The translations under genes and the position numbers were made by a program. The notes beneath the pieces were generated by a model. That model had not been told where the DNA came from. It saw only the letters and a list, made by a program, of their open reading frames with translations, and searched no databases. Shown here piece by piece: positions 36,501 to 48,100 of a stretch of DNA of 64,000 nt (position 1 is its first letter; every line of letters begins with the position of its first letter). Origin of the DNA: Mauremys mutica (lineage: Eukaryota; Chordata; Testudines; Geoemydidae); contig NC_059082.1 of NCBI RefSeq assembly GCF_020497125.1, positions 32,014,965 through 32,078,964 of the forward strand, given 5' to 3'.

Positions 36501-39459
36501 ACCACCTTGGCGGGGGGAGTGAAACCTTTTCAGTGCTGTAAAGGCATTATGGTATCAAGGTTGTGTTATCTGAGAGCAAAGGGCCAATGGCTTATCTTCA
36601 CCAAGGGCTATAGTAAGAGACATACAATCAGGTTGGAGTATCTGTCTGCAAGGAAATATACTGAAAACATTCCCAGAGTTCCAAATAACAAAGGACAAGT
36701 TGATATAAACAAAGTTTAAAAAAAAAATCAAGAGGAGATGGGTGCAGAGAGGAGAAATGAATAAGAATAACAACTTGTAAAACTTCTTCTGGTTCTGTAC
36801 TTCCCTCTTTGTAGAGGCACAGCTGAGCCAATGCAGCTGGCTCCTTGACAAATGTGAAAAAATAAGCCAATTTGAGCTGGTTGTTAGCAGTCAGAGCACA
36901 GTGTCTCAGATAAATGAGTGTCTGCCTCAGGTATGGCAGCAGATCTTCCTGAACCGTTCCTGAGAGAGTTGCCAGCACTGCAGCAACCCTCAGCCATCAA
37001 AAGCAGTATGAGAGCTCTCTTCGATCTCCCATCCCCAACTTTGGTAAAAAGTGACCTTGAAAGAGGCTTTTCTTCCCAAGATCCTCCCCTCTTTCTCCTA
37101 TTCCATCCTTTCCCCTGCCTGATAGCTATACGTTTTCTAGTAACAATCAGATATTCCCTTCAGCACATTGCTCAAGGTGATCTGCGCGGGATATCACTCG
37201 TTTAACTACGTGAGCCTATCTATACCTCTGAGCAGTATTTTGACGCTGCTATGTACTCTTGCCAAGAGTCCCACTTTGGTTTTCAGGATCTCCATCTACT
37301 GGCCTGTCCTCAGCTGCTGCCTCTTTGCCATGGGAAGAGACTGAGCAGCATTTTCATGGCCGCTCTCCTACCCAGATGAATTTTTAATGCTCCACCTGCT
37401 GAGGTTGCTCCATTCCTTATGTTGTTTCCTCATATGTGACAGAAAGAGGTATCTGGAGACAGAAAGTGGCAACCATCAGAAACCTTACTCACTAGCCATA
37501 AACAGCTTCTTGAGGCTCTCATGGGTAAAGCAGGAGAGGAGGAGCATGGGGTGACCCTACTCAAAGGTAGAGGGAGACCCCATAAGGCGAAGGGAAAAGG
37601 GGTCCTAGGTTTAGAGGGGAATAAAAGTAGAAAACTTAGTAAACAGATGGGTCAAAGAAGAGAAAAGATGATATGACCCACAAAGGCTATAGGGAATGTG
37701 CAGACCTGCCACTTCCTCTCTAAAAGATACAGGAGAGGGATGTGGGTTTGCCAGTGACTTCTGTCATACCAGATGGGGGTATGTGGGAGGGTCACGGGGG
37801 CTGACAGGTGATCTCTACATATCAGTAAGCATCCATGCTTTAAGATCCTTCTTGAAACTGCTTCCCAGCACCAAACATTTAAAGGTTCTCCTGTGGCTTT
37901 ATATAGAGAACTTTAATAATGTCTCATCATTGTAATAAATATCACATTTCGATGCAACATCACAGTATGCTTTATATGGCAAGAATGGAGGATTTGGTTG
38001 GGTTGTTGGCTGGTTTGAGGCTAGTGAAAAAGTAGAACTTTCAAGGCAACTTGAAAACCACATTAATTTCGAGTCCATAATTAAGATATTTATATAAGCA
38101 ATAACTTAAAATTCACCAGCCTCTCTCTCTATATATAGCCTGCCAGTGACCCCCATACTGATTGCTTATTAAGAGAATTGTCCTAAAAAAACAGTTTCAT
38201 TGATGTTAAGACCGACAGGCCCAATCTGTGCTGGGCTCTATCTAGATGAACATATAGGAAGAGTTCATCCAAGAGTCAAAAACTTGAACCAGTTCAACTG
38301 AAACGGTTTTAAAAACTGACTTAGTTGAACCAGTGCAAATGCCTGGGTGGACAGCTCTTATATCAGTTTAAAACTGGTTATATTGGTTTAGCTTGTGAAT
38401 TTATTAATGCAAGTGCAACCAATATTAACCAAGTACAAGCCACTACAGGCTGCAGCCATCTAGAGACAGCCAAAGGCTTGAAAAGACCCCCAGTTTAAAA
38501 TGAGATTTCTGAAGGTTTTTCTTTTCTAAATATACAGTTGCTGCTTTTCCATTTGCTGGTAGCTTCCAAGACAACTTCTGCAAATCTCCTGCTTCTGGGG
38601 CAGGATTTGGCTTGTGGCCATGGATTTCATACTTGGCTTCATGAGCAAAATCTAAACAGGTCTAGAATGCTAAGAAAGTTTGGAGCAGCTGAGTGCAGAT
38701 GGACTTTTTTCTTTTTTGTAAGAAATAATAAAAAAAAAATCCTAACATTTTAAACCACTTAGAGGCTGGAAAAGCAACTTCCTGCAAAATGTTTAATGTT
38801 TCAAGCAGTTTACCAGCTGGAATAGCAAGCTTTCTGGTGTTAACGATTAACAGTTTGAGCCACTCAACAGATGGAAAATTACAGAATATATTTAACATGT
38901 TGAGGTTCTTCACTGGGTAGAAAAATAACTTATAAAATACATTAGTCATCTGGAACCATTCAGAGGTGGAAGGAAGATTTTTTTTTTAATAAGACCTAAA
39001 AAAATGGTATTGATATTATGAAACTAATGTGTAGCTAATGTTAAATAAATTCTCATCTAACAGACTAAGGGGAATATTAGAAGTTAGTCACTGAGCAGTT
39101 TCATTTCACAGGGGGTTGTGCCAGCATCTTTGGTTTTGATCCACATGGGGACATGCCCTGCAAGTTTCCCTTTGTCAAGCCCATATCTCAAAGTTAATTG
39201 TAGACTAAACCACAAGAGTTTTCAACCGGTCAAAGCGAGAAATTTAATGAGTTAGTTGGTGGTGAGACAGAATCAAAGCCCCAGAGCTAAATACTCACAA
39301 ACTTCAGGGAAATCTACATCCACAAATGGCCTCTATCATTTTGAATTCACAACAAAACGCAAAACACAGTGAGTTTCAATTAGAACTCAAAGCCATACTT
39401 TCCCCAGTTCTGCACAAGACTAAAGGCTAAGAATCTCTGAAAGACATAAACAGGAATGC
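36501..39459. other. No gene recognised
   Basis: No coding or RNA gene supported. A faint inverted-repeat remnant lies around 38280-38400 (TTAAAACTGGTTATA and related phrases). Confidence 0.35.
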
Positions 39460-39534
39460 CATCATGTGACGGAACACACCCCTGGCACGTCTGGAGTGGA
39501 GGGGCAGGGCCCCAGGGTGTTTCTGGGTTGGGTT

Positions 39535-40595
39535 GCCAACTTTCTACTCACACAAAACTGAACACCCTTGCCCCGCCCCTCCTCTGAGGCCCTGTCCTCC
39601 GCTCACTCCATCCCCCACCCTCTGTCACTCACTCATTTTCACCGAGCTGGAGCAGGGGGTTGGGGTGCAGGAGAGGGTGAAGGCTCCAGCTGGGGGTGCA
39701 GCCTCTGGGGTCAGGCCAGAAATGAGAAGTGCAGGGTGTGGGAGGGGGCTCCGGGCTGAGGCTGGGTTGGGATGCAGGAGGTGGTGAGGGCTCCAACTGG
39801 GGGTGTGGGATTTGGGGTGGGGCCAGGGATGAGGGGTTTGAGGTGCAGGAGGGTGCTCCAGGATGTAGGGTGCAGCTGAGAGGTTTGGAGTATGAGTTGG
39901 GGTTCCAGGCTGAGGCAGGGGTTTGGAGTGTGGGAGGAGGTACGTGCTCTGGACTGGGGATGTGGGTTCCAGGGTGGGACCAGAAATTAGGAGTTCAGGC
40001 TGCAGGAGGGGGTTCTGGGCTGGGGCGAGGGGTTCAGAGTGTAGGAGGGGGCTCCAAGCTGGGGTAGGGGGTTGAGGTGTGGGAGGGGGTGAGGGCTCCG
40101 GCTGGGGGTGTTGGCTCTGGTGCGGGGCTGGGGATGAGGGATTTGGGGTAAAGGAGGGGGCTCCGGGCTGGGGCAGGGGGTTGGGGTGCAGAGGGCTGAG
40201 GGCTCCAACTGGGGGTTCAGACTCTGGGGTTGCACCAGGGATGAGGGGCTTGGGGATGCTCCCAGAAGTAGCGGCATGTTCCTCTTCTGGCTCCCATACA
40301 GAGGCATGGTCAGGCAGCTCTGCGCGCTGCTCCGTCCTCAAGTGCCACCTCTGTAGCTCCCATTGGCCATGGTTCCCAGCCAATGGGAGCTGTGGGGGAA
40401 GCACCTCTGGATGGGGCAGTGAACAGAGCCCCCTGTCTGTCCCTAGGTGATCTCCCACCTCTGTGCAGCCAGTGGCCTGTACTCCCCACTGCCACGCTGA
40501 AGCCTCCACATTTATTTATTGACAAATAAAACTTGCAGAATTTTAAAATATTGTATGCAGAATTTTTAATTTTTGGTGCAGAATTCCCTCAGGTG
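39535..40595. repeat. GC-rich degenerate minisatellite with AT-rich transposon end
   Basis: From about 39650 to 40250 the plus strand is a string of related G-rich units (variants of GGGGTTGGGGTGCAGGAGGG and GGCTCCGGGCTGGGG). Then follows TGGTTCCCAGCCAATGGGAGC and, from about 40530, an AT-rich end finishing TGGTGCAGAATTCCCTCAGG. The last part matches the inverse of 27412-27480. The 294-codon minus-strand frame (39625-40509) and its plus-strand partners are Pro-rich or Gly-rich by composition and are not genes. Confidence 0.6.
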
Positions 40596-41152
40596 TATAA
40601 AATATGTGTGGCAACGTTGTATGTGAAATTATAAGATTCCCCTGTATGGTGTAATTAACACATGTTCCAAACCTCACAGCAACTGTCCAGGCAAAGTCAG
40701 GTGTGACCCAAACAAAGGAAGGAATATGTGCTTGCCTTAATTTGCATTTAAGCAGTACACAGAGTCATCAAGCAGGAAGGGAAAACAAAGGAAGTTCAAA
40801 AAGGTGGAAAAACCCAGCAGGGAATATCCTTCCATACAGACTCTGTCTCCTGGATCTCAACTGGAAATGTTTTTCAAGAGGGGGACTGAAACTATAAAAA
40901 GGAGGGATAAATACCCCAACGCACCCCCTCTCACCCTGCTGCCCATCACATTCACTGCAGCTGAAGAGACAAAGGAAGCAGCCATTGGACTCTGTGGGAG
41001 GGGTCCAGACCTAAGGAGTTTGGTCAGTAAGGCTGCTGAAAGCATGTGGTGAGAACACTTTGCTTTGAATCTTACATAGTTTAAGTTAGGCCCTAGGAAG
41101 CAGTTTATCTTTATTTTTCTTGTAACTAGTTCTGACTTTTATGCCTCATTAC
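40596..41152 (+). other. Left body of the probable solo LTR
   Basis: Part of the interrupted LTR between the two insertions. A TATA-like ACTATAAAAAGG at about 40891 could be the LTR promoter. No gene. Confidence 0.4.
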
Positions 41153-41547
41153 TAAGGCTAAGATTTTGTCAAGGATATTTTTAGTAAAAGTCAGGGCAAT
41201 AAAGAAAAATTCACGGAAGTCCGTGACCTGTCCCTGACTTTTACTAAAAATAGCCATAATAAAATGAAGAGCCTGGACAGCTACGAGTGGGCTGGTAGCT
41301 CCAGGGTCCCCCTCCGCTGGCAGCTCCGAACTCCAAGGGTTCCTCCTGCCTCCATGGAGACCGGGAGCTCCAGGGGTCCCTGGGCTGCCCAGGATGGTGG
41401 GGAGTGACGGGTGTCCCCCCTGCTGCCCATGGTGGCCATGGGCCGCAGGAGGGGGGAACTTGCAGCTCCCAGCCAGGGCTGGCTGAAGTCATGGAGGTCT
41501 TTGGAAGTCACGAAATACGTGACCTCCGTGACTAAATCGCAGCCTTA
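41153..41547. mobile_element. hAT-like MITE, 8-bp target duplication
   Basis: 395-bp element with inverted ends TAAGGCTAAGATTTTGTCA (left) and TGACTAAATCGCAGCCTTA (right), 16 of 19 positions pairing. It is flanked by CTCATTAC (41145-41152) and CTTATTAC (41548-41555), 7 of 8 identical, as in hAT insertions. Inside are inverted arms 41173-41196 and 41232-41255 that pair at all but one of 24 positions. No coding capacity. Confidence 0.75.
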
Positions 41548-41988
41548 CTTATTACATGTACTCACTTAAAATCTCTCTCTTTGTAGTTAATAAACTTTTT
41601 TAATTGTTTTATCTAATTCAGAGTGTTCAAGTTGAAGTGTCTGGGTAACAAGCTGTGTGCATATTATTCCCTTAAAGGAATAACACTCAATATATTTGTG
41701 TTGTCCAGCAGAGGACTGGACAGTACAGAATATATGTTTCTGGGGGGGGGAATTGGGACTGGAAGGATGTTGGGGTCACCCTGTGGTAATCTTAAAGGCT
41801 CGTAAGAGCCAAGGTGCGGCTGGCTGGCTGCAGTGCACACACAGACAAAGTTGGAAGTGACTTTTAAATGCTGGTGGCTGTTTGTGAGCAGTCCAGGTTG
41901 GAACCTACAGCAGCAAGGCATGATAAAGGGCACTCTGTAGGGGTGACACAGCTACTCATTGGTCTGGACTGTACCCTGGTATGTCACC

Positions 41989-44501
41989 CATGAAAATACT
42001 CCAGAACATAATGGGCTAAAACACAGGAGGACATGAACTGAAGCCAAGGAAGAATCCAGCCTAACACATCTGTAGCGACATACATCTGATGCAAACAACA
42101 TGGTCATCAATAGAGATTGATCCTACGATGATCAACACCAAAAACTCAGGGCTCTATCACTTTAACTCAAGGAAAATTCCTTTAATGTGAGAAAGTAGCA
42201 AGGTAGTCTTTGGGGTTAGCCACTTAAAGGAGACACGATCATACAAACTAGCCCACTGTTTTATTCGGGCAGTAAGGGAGGTTATGGATAATGAATGGGT
42301 GTTAAGGAGTCATAGAAGTAACACAAGGTGCAACTAGAAAAACATTCCAGAAAGCTTATGCTCCAATACATCTGTTAGCCTATAAGGTGCCACAGGACTC
42401 TGTCGCTTTTTACAGATCCAGACTAACATGGCTACCCCTCTGATTTTTAAAAAAGTTAGACAAGATTTTTTGGGGGTACGAAGGGAACTGGCAAAGGGGA
42501 GAGGGGGAGTTTACAGGATACATATGTTGAACAGATAGGTGTGGACATTGCTAGATAGGGCCATGGCCTAATCCCATCCCAAAACATTACTGTGTTTCCA
42601 TGAACATTTTGACATTGCTAAATACGGCACATAGCCTAATCTCTTCCCAAAGCAGTTCTGTGTTAACATGAACAAATGGCAAATGAGTTCAATATGCAGA
42701 CGACCTGAGCCACAACCACTTAGTCACCACACTCTTTGCAAAGCAGCAAGAGAGAAATCAATACACGTTACGCAAGCTACCGAATGCCTTGAGGATTTGC
42801 ATGTGCGCGCACGCACAAAGCAAGAAATCCATATGGGAAGTAATTTCTTACTGATAAAACTGTTGGCTTTTGAGTCACAGCCACCTCACTTTATAACCAT
42901 TTCTGTCTCCAAATGAAAATACTATGAAGCAAGTTACATATGTTAGACAGACACATAGTCTGAACCATTAAAGCCACAAACCAACAGTTAGGAGACAAGT
43001 TATAGGGGGAAATAATGCAATCTCAGTGGTATTGCAGCCACATGGCAAGCTTTATTTTGTTTAATTCAACAATCAACTCATTATATTATTAACTCAATTC
43101 AATAGAAACAGCAGGGGGAATCCTGCTAATTTACTCTTGAGCATTGTAGGGGTCTCTGAATGTGTGAAAACAATGAAATACAGGAGGAATTAGAGGGTTG
43201 GTATCATAAGGGGGAGGAAAGTTTCCATTTCCATATAATGCTTACCCTGAATTAACAATTGGTAAGCCTGCTGCTTATGTGAAATATGGGTAAGTCCTAT
43301 ATAGAAGTTGCCATTAGAAAGTCAACATTTGAAAACACTTATCACGTATAAGTATCTCTAACACCATGGTTTCTCCTGTTCTAAGGGTAGGAAGTAACTG
43401 CAGTCTTACATATCATTGTATAGTTAATAACGGCTCATGAATGCTGACTGTCCAACGGTGAGCACTGTATACTCCTTATTAGGTGGTAGAGGTTTTTATT
43501 AATGACAAAGTCTTCTGACTTCAACCCAGGAAGCTGATATGGTACCAGTAAGTCCTGTAGATACGCCAGCACCTGTGACTTCCCTAACTTTCAGACTGGA
43601 AGAGCACAATAGGCTGTTGGCTCTATTATTGAATACAGACATCTTCAACATAGGCAAAAAAATGTGAACGTGAATGGTCAAAACACCACAGAGAACATCT
43701 GTATACTTTAGTGCTAGTTTGAGCATTCAAATATCAGATGTTTATGTTCCACTTACGTAACAAATTTGATAACTGAACTTTGTTTTGCTTTCTAATGCTC
43801 ATACTCTAGCTACATTTTGCATAAGAACATAGAAAAATCAAAGTGCATAAGAGAAAAATGTTCCCAACATTTGTAGGAGTTTTATTTATAATTCTAATAA
43901 TAATTGAAAAAAACAGCTGGACAAAGATGACATAGATCCCCAAAGCAAGACCATGAAGATGCTTTTCAACTCTGGAAACTGCATTAAATCTGGAGTGCCT
44001 GGGAGAAACTCTGATAACTGGCATGCCTGCAACAAAATGGTCTGTCTCTCAAAATGAGAATGAACACAAAATCAGTTGACTGAACTCAAAGTGCCAGATT
44101 TCAAAATAAAAAAAATCAAGCAACAGTTGACATCAGTACACTGATCCACTCTAAGTTGCAGCTTTGTGCATGGTCCCAATTGTTTAACAGAGGAGAAAAT
44201 TCAAGTTAGCTGTGGTAATAGCCATTAGCAAAGGGAAGAAACACAAAGCGCTCTAATTGTTGCATCTTGAGTTTACCATTAATCTTTTTATCAGTGTCGT
44301 AATTGCACTAGACATTTGTATGATAGCTGTGCATGTTCATCCTACACCATTAGACTGTGCTTCTCCACAGGCCTGTGGGGTTGGGAAAGAAGCTCAGCAA
44401 AACAAACCCTGACCATTCTCAGAAGGGATTAGTTTCCTTCTGTGCATCACTGTGCATAATCATTCCAATTAACTTCAAACAATATAAAATGGTGAACTTA
44501 C
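41989..44501. other. No gene recognised apart from one repeat
   Basis: Contains the interspersed repeat at 42350-42446. The rest is AT-rich DNA without a feature I can name. Confidence 0.4.
42350..42446 (+). repeat. Interspersed repeat, class unknown (copy 2)
   Basis: It shares CTTATGCTCCAATACATCTG and TATAAGGTGCCACAGGACTC with the copy at 25619-25722 and continues into CCAGACTAACATGGCTACCC, which the first copy lacks. Confidence 0.65.
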
Positions 44502-44625
44502 ATAGCAACCTTTATTCTTGTTGATCTTAAAGGCCTTGCAAACATCAACTAATTAAGCTTCAACACTAGCACAGGGAGAGGCAGGTATTACTCACACATT
44601 TTTACAAATGCAGAAACTGCAAGGT
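44502..44625 (-). mobile_element. MIR-like SINE, first half (split by gypsy insertion)
   Basis: On the plus strand it reads as the 3' part of a CORE/MIR-like SINE in reverse: GATCTTAAAGGCC, AAACATCAACTAATTAA, then TTTTTACAAATGCAGAAACTGCAAGGT. The second half continues at 50018 after the LTR element. The junction bases AAGGT are duplicated. Confidence 0.65.
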
Positions 44626-45026
44626 TGTGGCAAATTCAGGCCACTTAGCTACCTGGAGAGGGGTAACAATTAGCCCGGAAGGCTTAGCCAGCAAAATAAG
44701 GTTCAGCTGGGGCAGGGGTTAGGAAGAAACTAATCAGGTTCAGCTGGCCCCAGTTGCGAGAGACCTTTTTAAACCCTCCCTGACAAGGAAGCGGGGGGGG
44801 GGGGGGAAGGAGGATGAGAGAAGCAGGGCAGCTGCCAGCAAGGAGGGACAGCTGAACCCTGAGACTCGCTGCAGGACGAAGGGCACCCTCCCCAGGGGGC
44901 TGGCTGAGAAGGAATCAGCCCGGCCTTGTGAGATTGAGAAGGGTTTTTTTTCCTTGTGCCCTAGCCTGTGCCTCTGAGGCTGGGAAGGACTGAGCTAACA
45001 AACAGAGGGACAGGTGTTTTGCCACA
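44626..45026 (+). repeat. 5' LTR of the gypsy element
   Basis: 401 bp with inverted ends TGTGGCAAA...TTTGCCACA. A TATA-like TTTTTAAA at 44766-44773 may be the promoter. A run of 14 G follows GAAGC at about 44792. No canonical AATAAA is seen; AATAAG occurs near 44697. I read it as identical to the 3' LTR except in the G-rich run. Confidence 0.93.
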
Positions 45027-45028
45027 CG

Positions 45029-45046
45029 TGGTGTCAGGAGTGGGAT
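45029..45046 (+). promoter_or_regulatory. Primer binding site, tRNA-Leu type
   Basis: TGGTGTCAGGAGTGGGAT begins 2 bases after the LTR. It is complementary over 18 bases to the 3' end of a vertebrate tRNA-Leu (CAG type), including CCA, as I remember that tRNA. This would prime minus-strand DNA synthesis. Confidence 0.8.
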
Positions 45047-45155
45047 CGCCTAGTGGGTGAGGCTCCATGGCAAGCTGTAACTGGGCAGGGTGAAGACCAC
45101 AAAAAAAAAAATAAAAAAAAAATAAAAAAAAAAAAATTTTTTTCCCCCCCCTAAA
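45047..45155 (+). other. Leader with long homopolymer tracts
   Basis: Between primer site and Gag start lies a block (about 45101-45153) of A-rich sequence with single T interruptions, then 7 T, then 8 C. Such a tract is prone to slippage and to assembly error. It produces the poly-Phe frames seen on the minus strand. The start ATG at 45156 has A at -3 and G at +4, a favourable context. Confidence 0.7.
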
Positions 45156-48100
45156 ATGGAGGATGTGCTGAAGGCACTGATACAGGCCACTGCGGCCCAA
45201 CAAGAGGCTACCAGAGTGCAGGTGGCTGCCCAGCGGGAGTCCGTACGGGCACAACAGGAGACCAACCAGCTGTTGATGAGCCAGGCAGCCCAAGATCGAG
45301 CAAACCTGACCGAGGTAGTGAATCAGTTGAAGGCCCTGACCACAATGACGCAGGGGGCCCAGGGGACCCGACCGCTACGGGCAAGCAACTACTTGCAGAA
45401 GATGATACCAGAGGACGATGTAGAGGCATATCTCCTTGCGTTCGAGAGGACGGCCCGGCGGGAGGCCTGGCCACAGGACCAGTGGGCCGGTCTGCTGGCT
45501 CCATTTCTATGCGGGGAGGCCCAGAAAGCCTACTTTGACATGCCCGCGGAAGCAGCCATGGATTACTCTCGGCTGAAGGCGGAGATCCTGGCGAGGGCAG
45601 GCCTGACGCCTGCCATAAGGGCCCAGCGCTTCCACGAGTGGAAGTACCGGGAGGACAAACCCCCGAGGTCCCAGCTATTCGATCTGATACACCTTGCTCG
45701 GAAGTGGCTCCGCCCCGAGGCCCATGGGCCGGAGAAGGTATTAGAACTCCTGGTATTGGACAGATACATGAGAGGGTTGCCGCCGGACATACGGGGGTGG
45801 GTCTGCCAAAACGACCCCTCCTCTTATGATGATCTGGTTGCTCTCGTGGAGAGACACTTGGCAGCCCAAGAACTATCTCAGACCCCCGGGGGAGGGAGGC
45901 GCCAATATCAGAGGCCAGCAACTACGCCGAGGCCCCCGTTCGCCCTAGCCCCGGGCCGGAAAATGGAGGGGAGGCAGGAGGTGAAGGAACCACCGGCAGT
46001 CCCGGAAAGACTGGAGGACTGGGGAAGAAGGGCTCCGGGAATGCGTCCCAGCAGCCCGAAAAATAGGGGGCTGCCCAAGGGGGGGTACCGATGTTATGCC
46101 TGTGGTGAACTAGGGCACATTGCTGCCCAATGCCCTAACCTTGGGGAGCCTATGCAGTGCGAACTAGGGGAAATAGGGGGACCGTGCGGGCTAATCAGTC
46201 TGGTCGGGGACACGATGGTCCCTCATAGATACACTCAGCCCGTTAAGCTGAACGGGATAGGGACCACAGCATTAATAGACTCAGGCAGTGCGATTACGCT
46301 GGTCTCTGGGAAGCTGGTCAGGCCGGGCCAACTATCCCAGGCCAGGCGCTCGGGAATATCCTGTGTACATGGGGATGTCGGCTACTACCCGACCGTCCCT
46401 GTACGCATTGAGGTGCTCGGAAGCCCCACCGAGGTGACGGTAGGAGTCGTTCCGAAACTCCCTTACCCTGTCCTTATCGGACGAGACTTCCCGGGATTTG
46501 ATGGCCTACTCCCCGGGAAAGAGGAGGAAGGGTGGGAGAACCCTGGGGCCCCAGGGGCGGCCCAGTTGGGGGACCCTCTCCCCGCTTTCCACGAGTTTGG
46601 CCAGGACGTGTTCTCCCCACCGGGGAAGCCCAGGAAACCTCGGAGGGAACGGAGGGCCGACAAAAGGAGGGGGACGAGGATCCTGACCCGGTACCTGACG
46701 CCTACATTGGCGGGGGAAAGAAGGGGCGCAGCTGACAGCGGGGCCAGGCCAGCCGACTCCAGCCCATTTGTTGGGCCGGGTTCCCCGAAGGCTATCTCTG
46801 AAGGGGAGGGGGAGGAGGACCCCCCCGAAATGGGGCCCATAAGGGCCGCACGTGGGACTTTTGGTCAGGATCAGGCCAATGATCCCCTATACCACAACAT
46901 TTTTAAAGAAGTAGTCGAGGTGAATGGGGTCCCGGTGGAAGGAAGAGCTAAGGGACCAGGACCGTATTACATGATTAAAAAGGATTTGCTGTATAGAGTA
47001 GTCCGGGTCCAAGAGCGAGTCATCGAACAACTCTTGGTCCCCCGGAAGCATCAAAGGGAGGTAATGGACCTGGCCCACAGTCATCTGTTCGGGGCCCATC
47101 TAGGGATGGATAAGACCCTCGACCGGGTTCTACAGAGGTTTTTTTGGCCTGGCATTTATGCAGCCGTCCGGCAGTATTGTTCCTCCTGTCCGGAGTGCCA
47201 ACTACATGGGCCCCGACCATACTTACGGGCCCCTCTGGTCCCTCTACCAATTATTGAGATCCCGTTCGAGCGTATAGCTATGGACATAGTGGGGCCGTTA
47301 GAAAAGTCAGCCCGGGGCCATCGGTACATCCTAGTAGTATTGGATTATGCCACCCGATACCCCGAGGCCATCCCCCTGCGGAATACCATGTCCAAGTCCA
47401 TAGCCAAAGAATTAGTCCAGATATTCTCCAGAGTAGGGATACCTAGGGAGATCCTGACAGACCAAGGGACCCCCTTTGTTTCCAAGCTGATGAAGGACTT
47501 GTGTGACCTGCTCCACATACGGACCCTCCGAACGTCGGTCTACCACCCCCAGACCGATGGCCTCGTTGAACGCTTTAACAAGACGTTGAAAAACATGTTG
47601 CGGAAGGTGATCAGCTGCGATGGAAAAGACTGGGACACCCTGCTACCATACGTGCTGTTTGCCGTCCGGGAAGTTCCTCAGGCCTCCACGGGATTCTCCC
47701 CCTTCGAGCTGTTATATGGTCGGCACCCCAGGGGCATACTGGACCTGGCTAAAGAAGACTGGGAAGAGCAGCCAAACCCGGGGAGAAACATTGTGGAACA
47801 TGTGCTACAAATGAGAGACCGAATCGCCAGGGTCACCCCCCTAGTACGCGAACACATGGAGAAGGCCCAAGGGGCACAACGGACCTACTACAACCGTCAA
47901 GCAAAGGCCCGGAAGTTCCAGGTGGGGGACCGGGTGATGGTGCTCATACCCACGGCAGAGAGCAAGCTCCTGGCCAGATGGCAGGGACCTTATGAGGTAA
48001 TTGAGGCAGTAGGGGAAGTTAACTACAAGGTCCGGCAGCCAGGTCGCCGGAAGCTGGAGCAGATCTATCACATAAACCTGCTGAAACCCTGGCAGGATAG

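Larger units (their letters stand above)
39465..41988 (+). mobile_element. Probable solo LTR interrupted by two later insertions
   Basis: The left end TGTGACGGAACACACC and the right end GGTATGTCACC form short inverted ends (TGTGAC/GTCACc; the last A seems mutated to C). The flanks CATCA (39460-39464) and CATGA (41989-41993) match at 4 of 5 positions. A polyadenylation-type AATAAA lies at about 41592. Two insertions sit inside: a GC-rich composite (about 39535-40595) and a hAT-like MITE (41153-41547). Without them the LTR would be about 1.05 kb. No internal retroelement genes are present. Confidence 0.55.

Noticed and set aside
39625..40509. 294-codon open frame on the minus strand
   Set aside because: Pro-rich, low-complexity translation of a degenerate G-rich repeat. 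Overlapping frames are open on the other strand for the same compositional reason.
45208..45921. 237-codon minus-strand frame opposite the gag region
   Set aside because: Shadow of the Gag-Pol frame in GC-rich DNA. The plus-strand frame has recognisable domains and this one has none.
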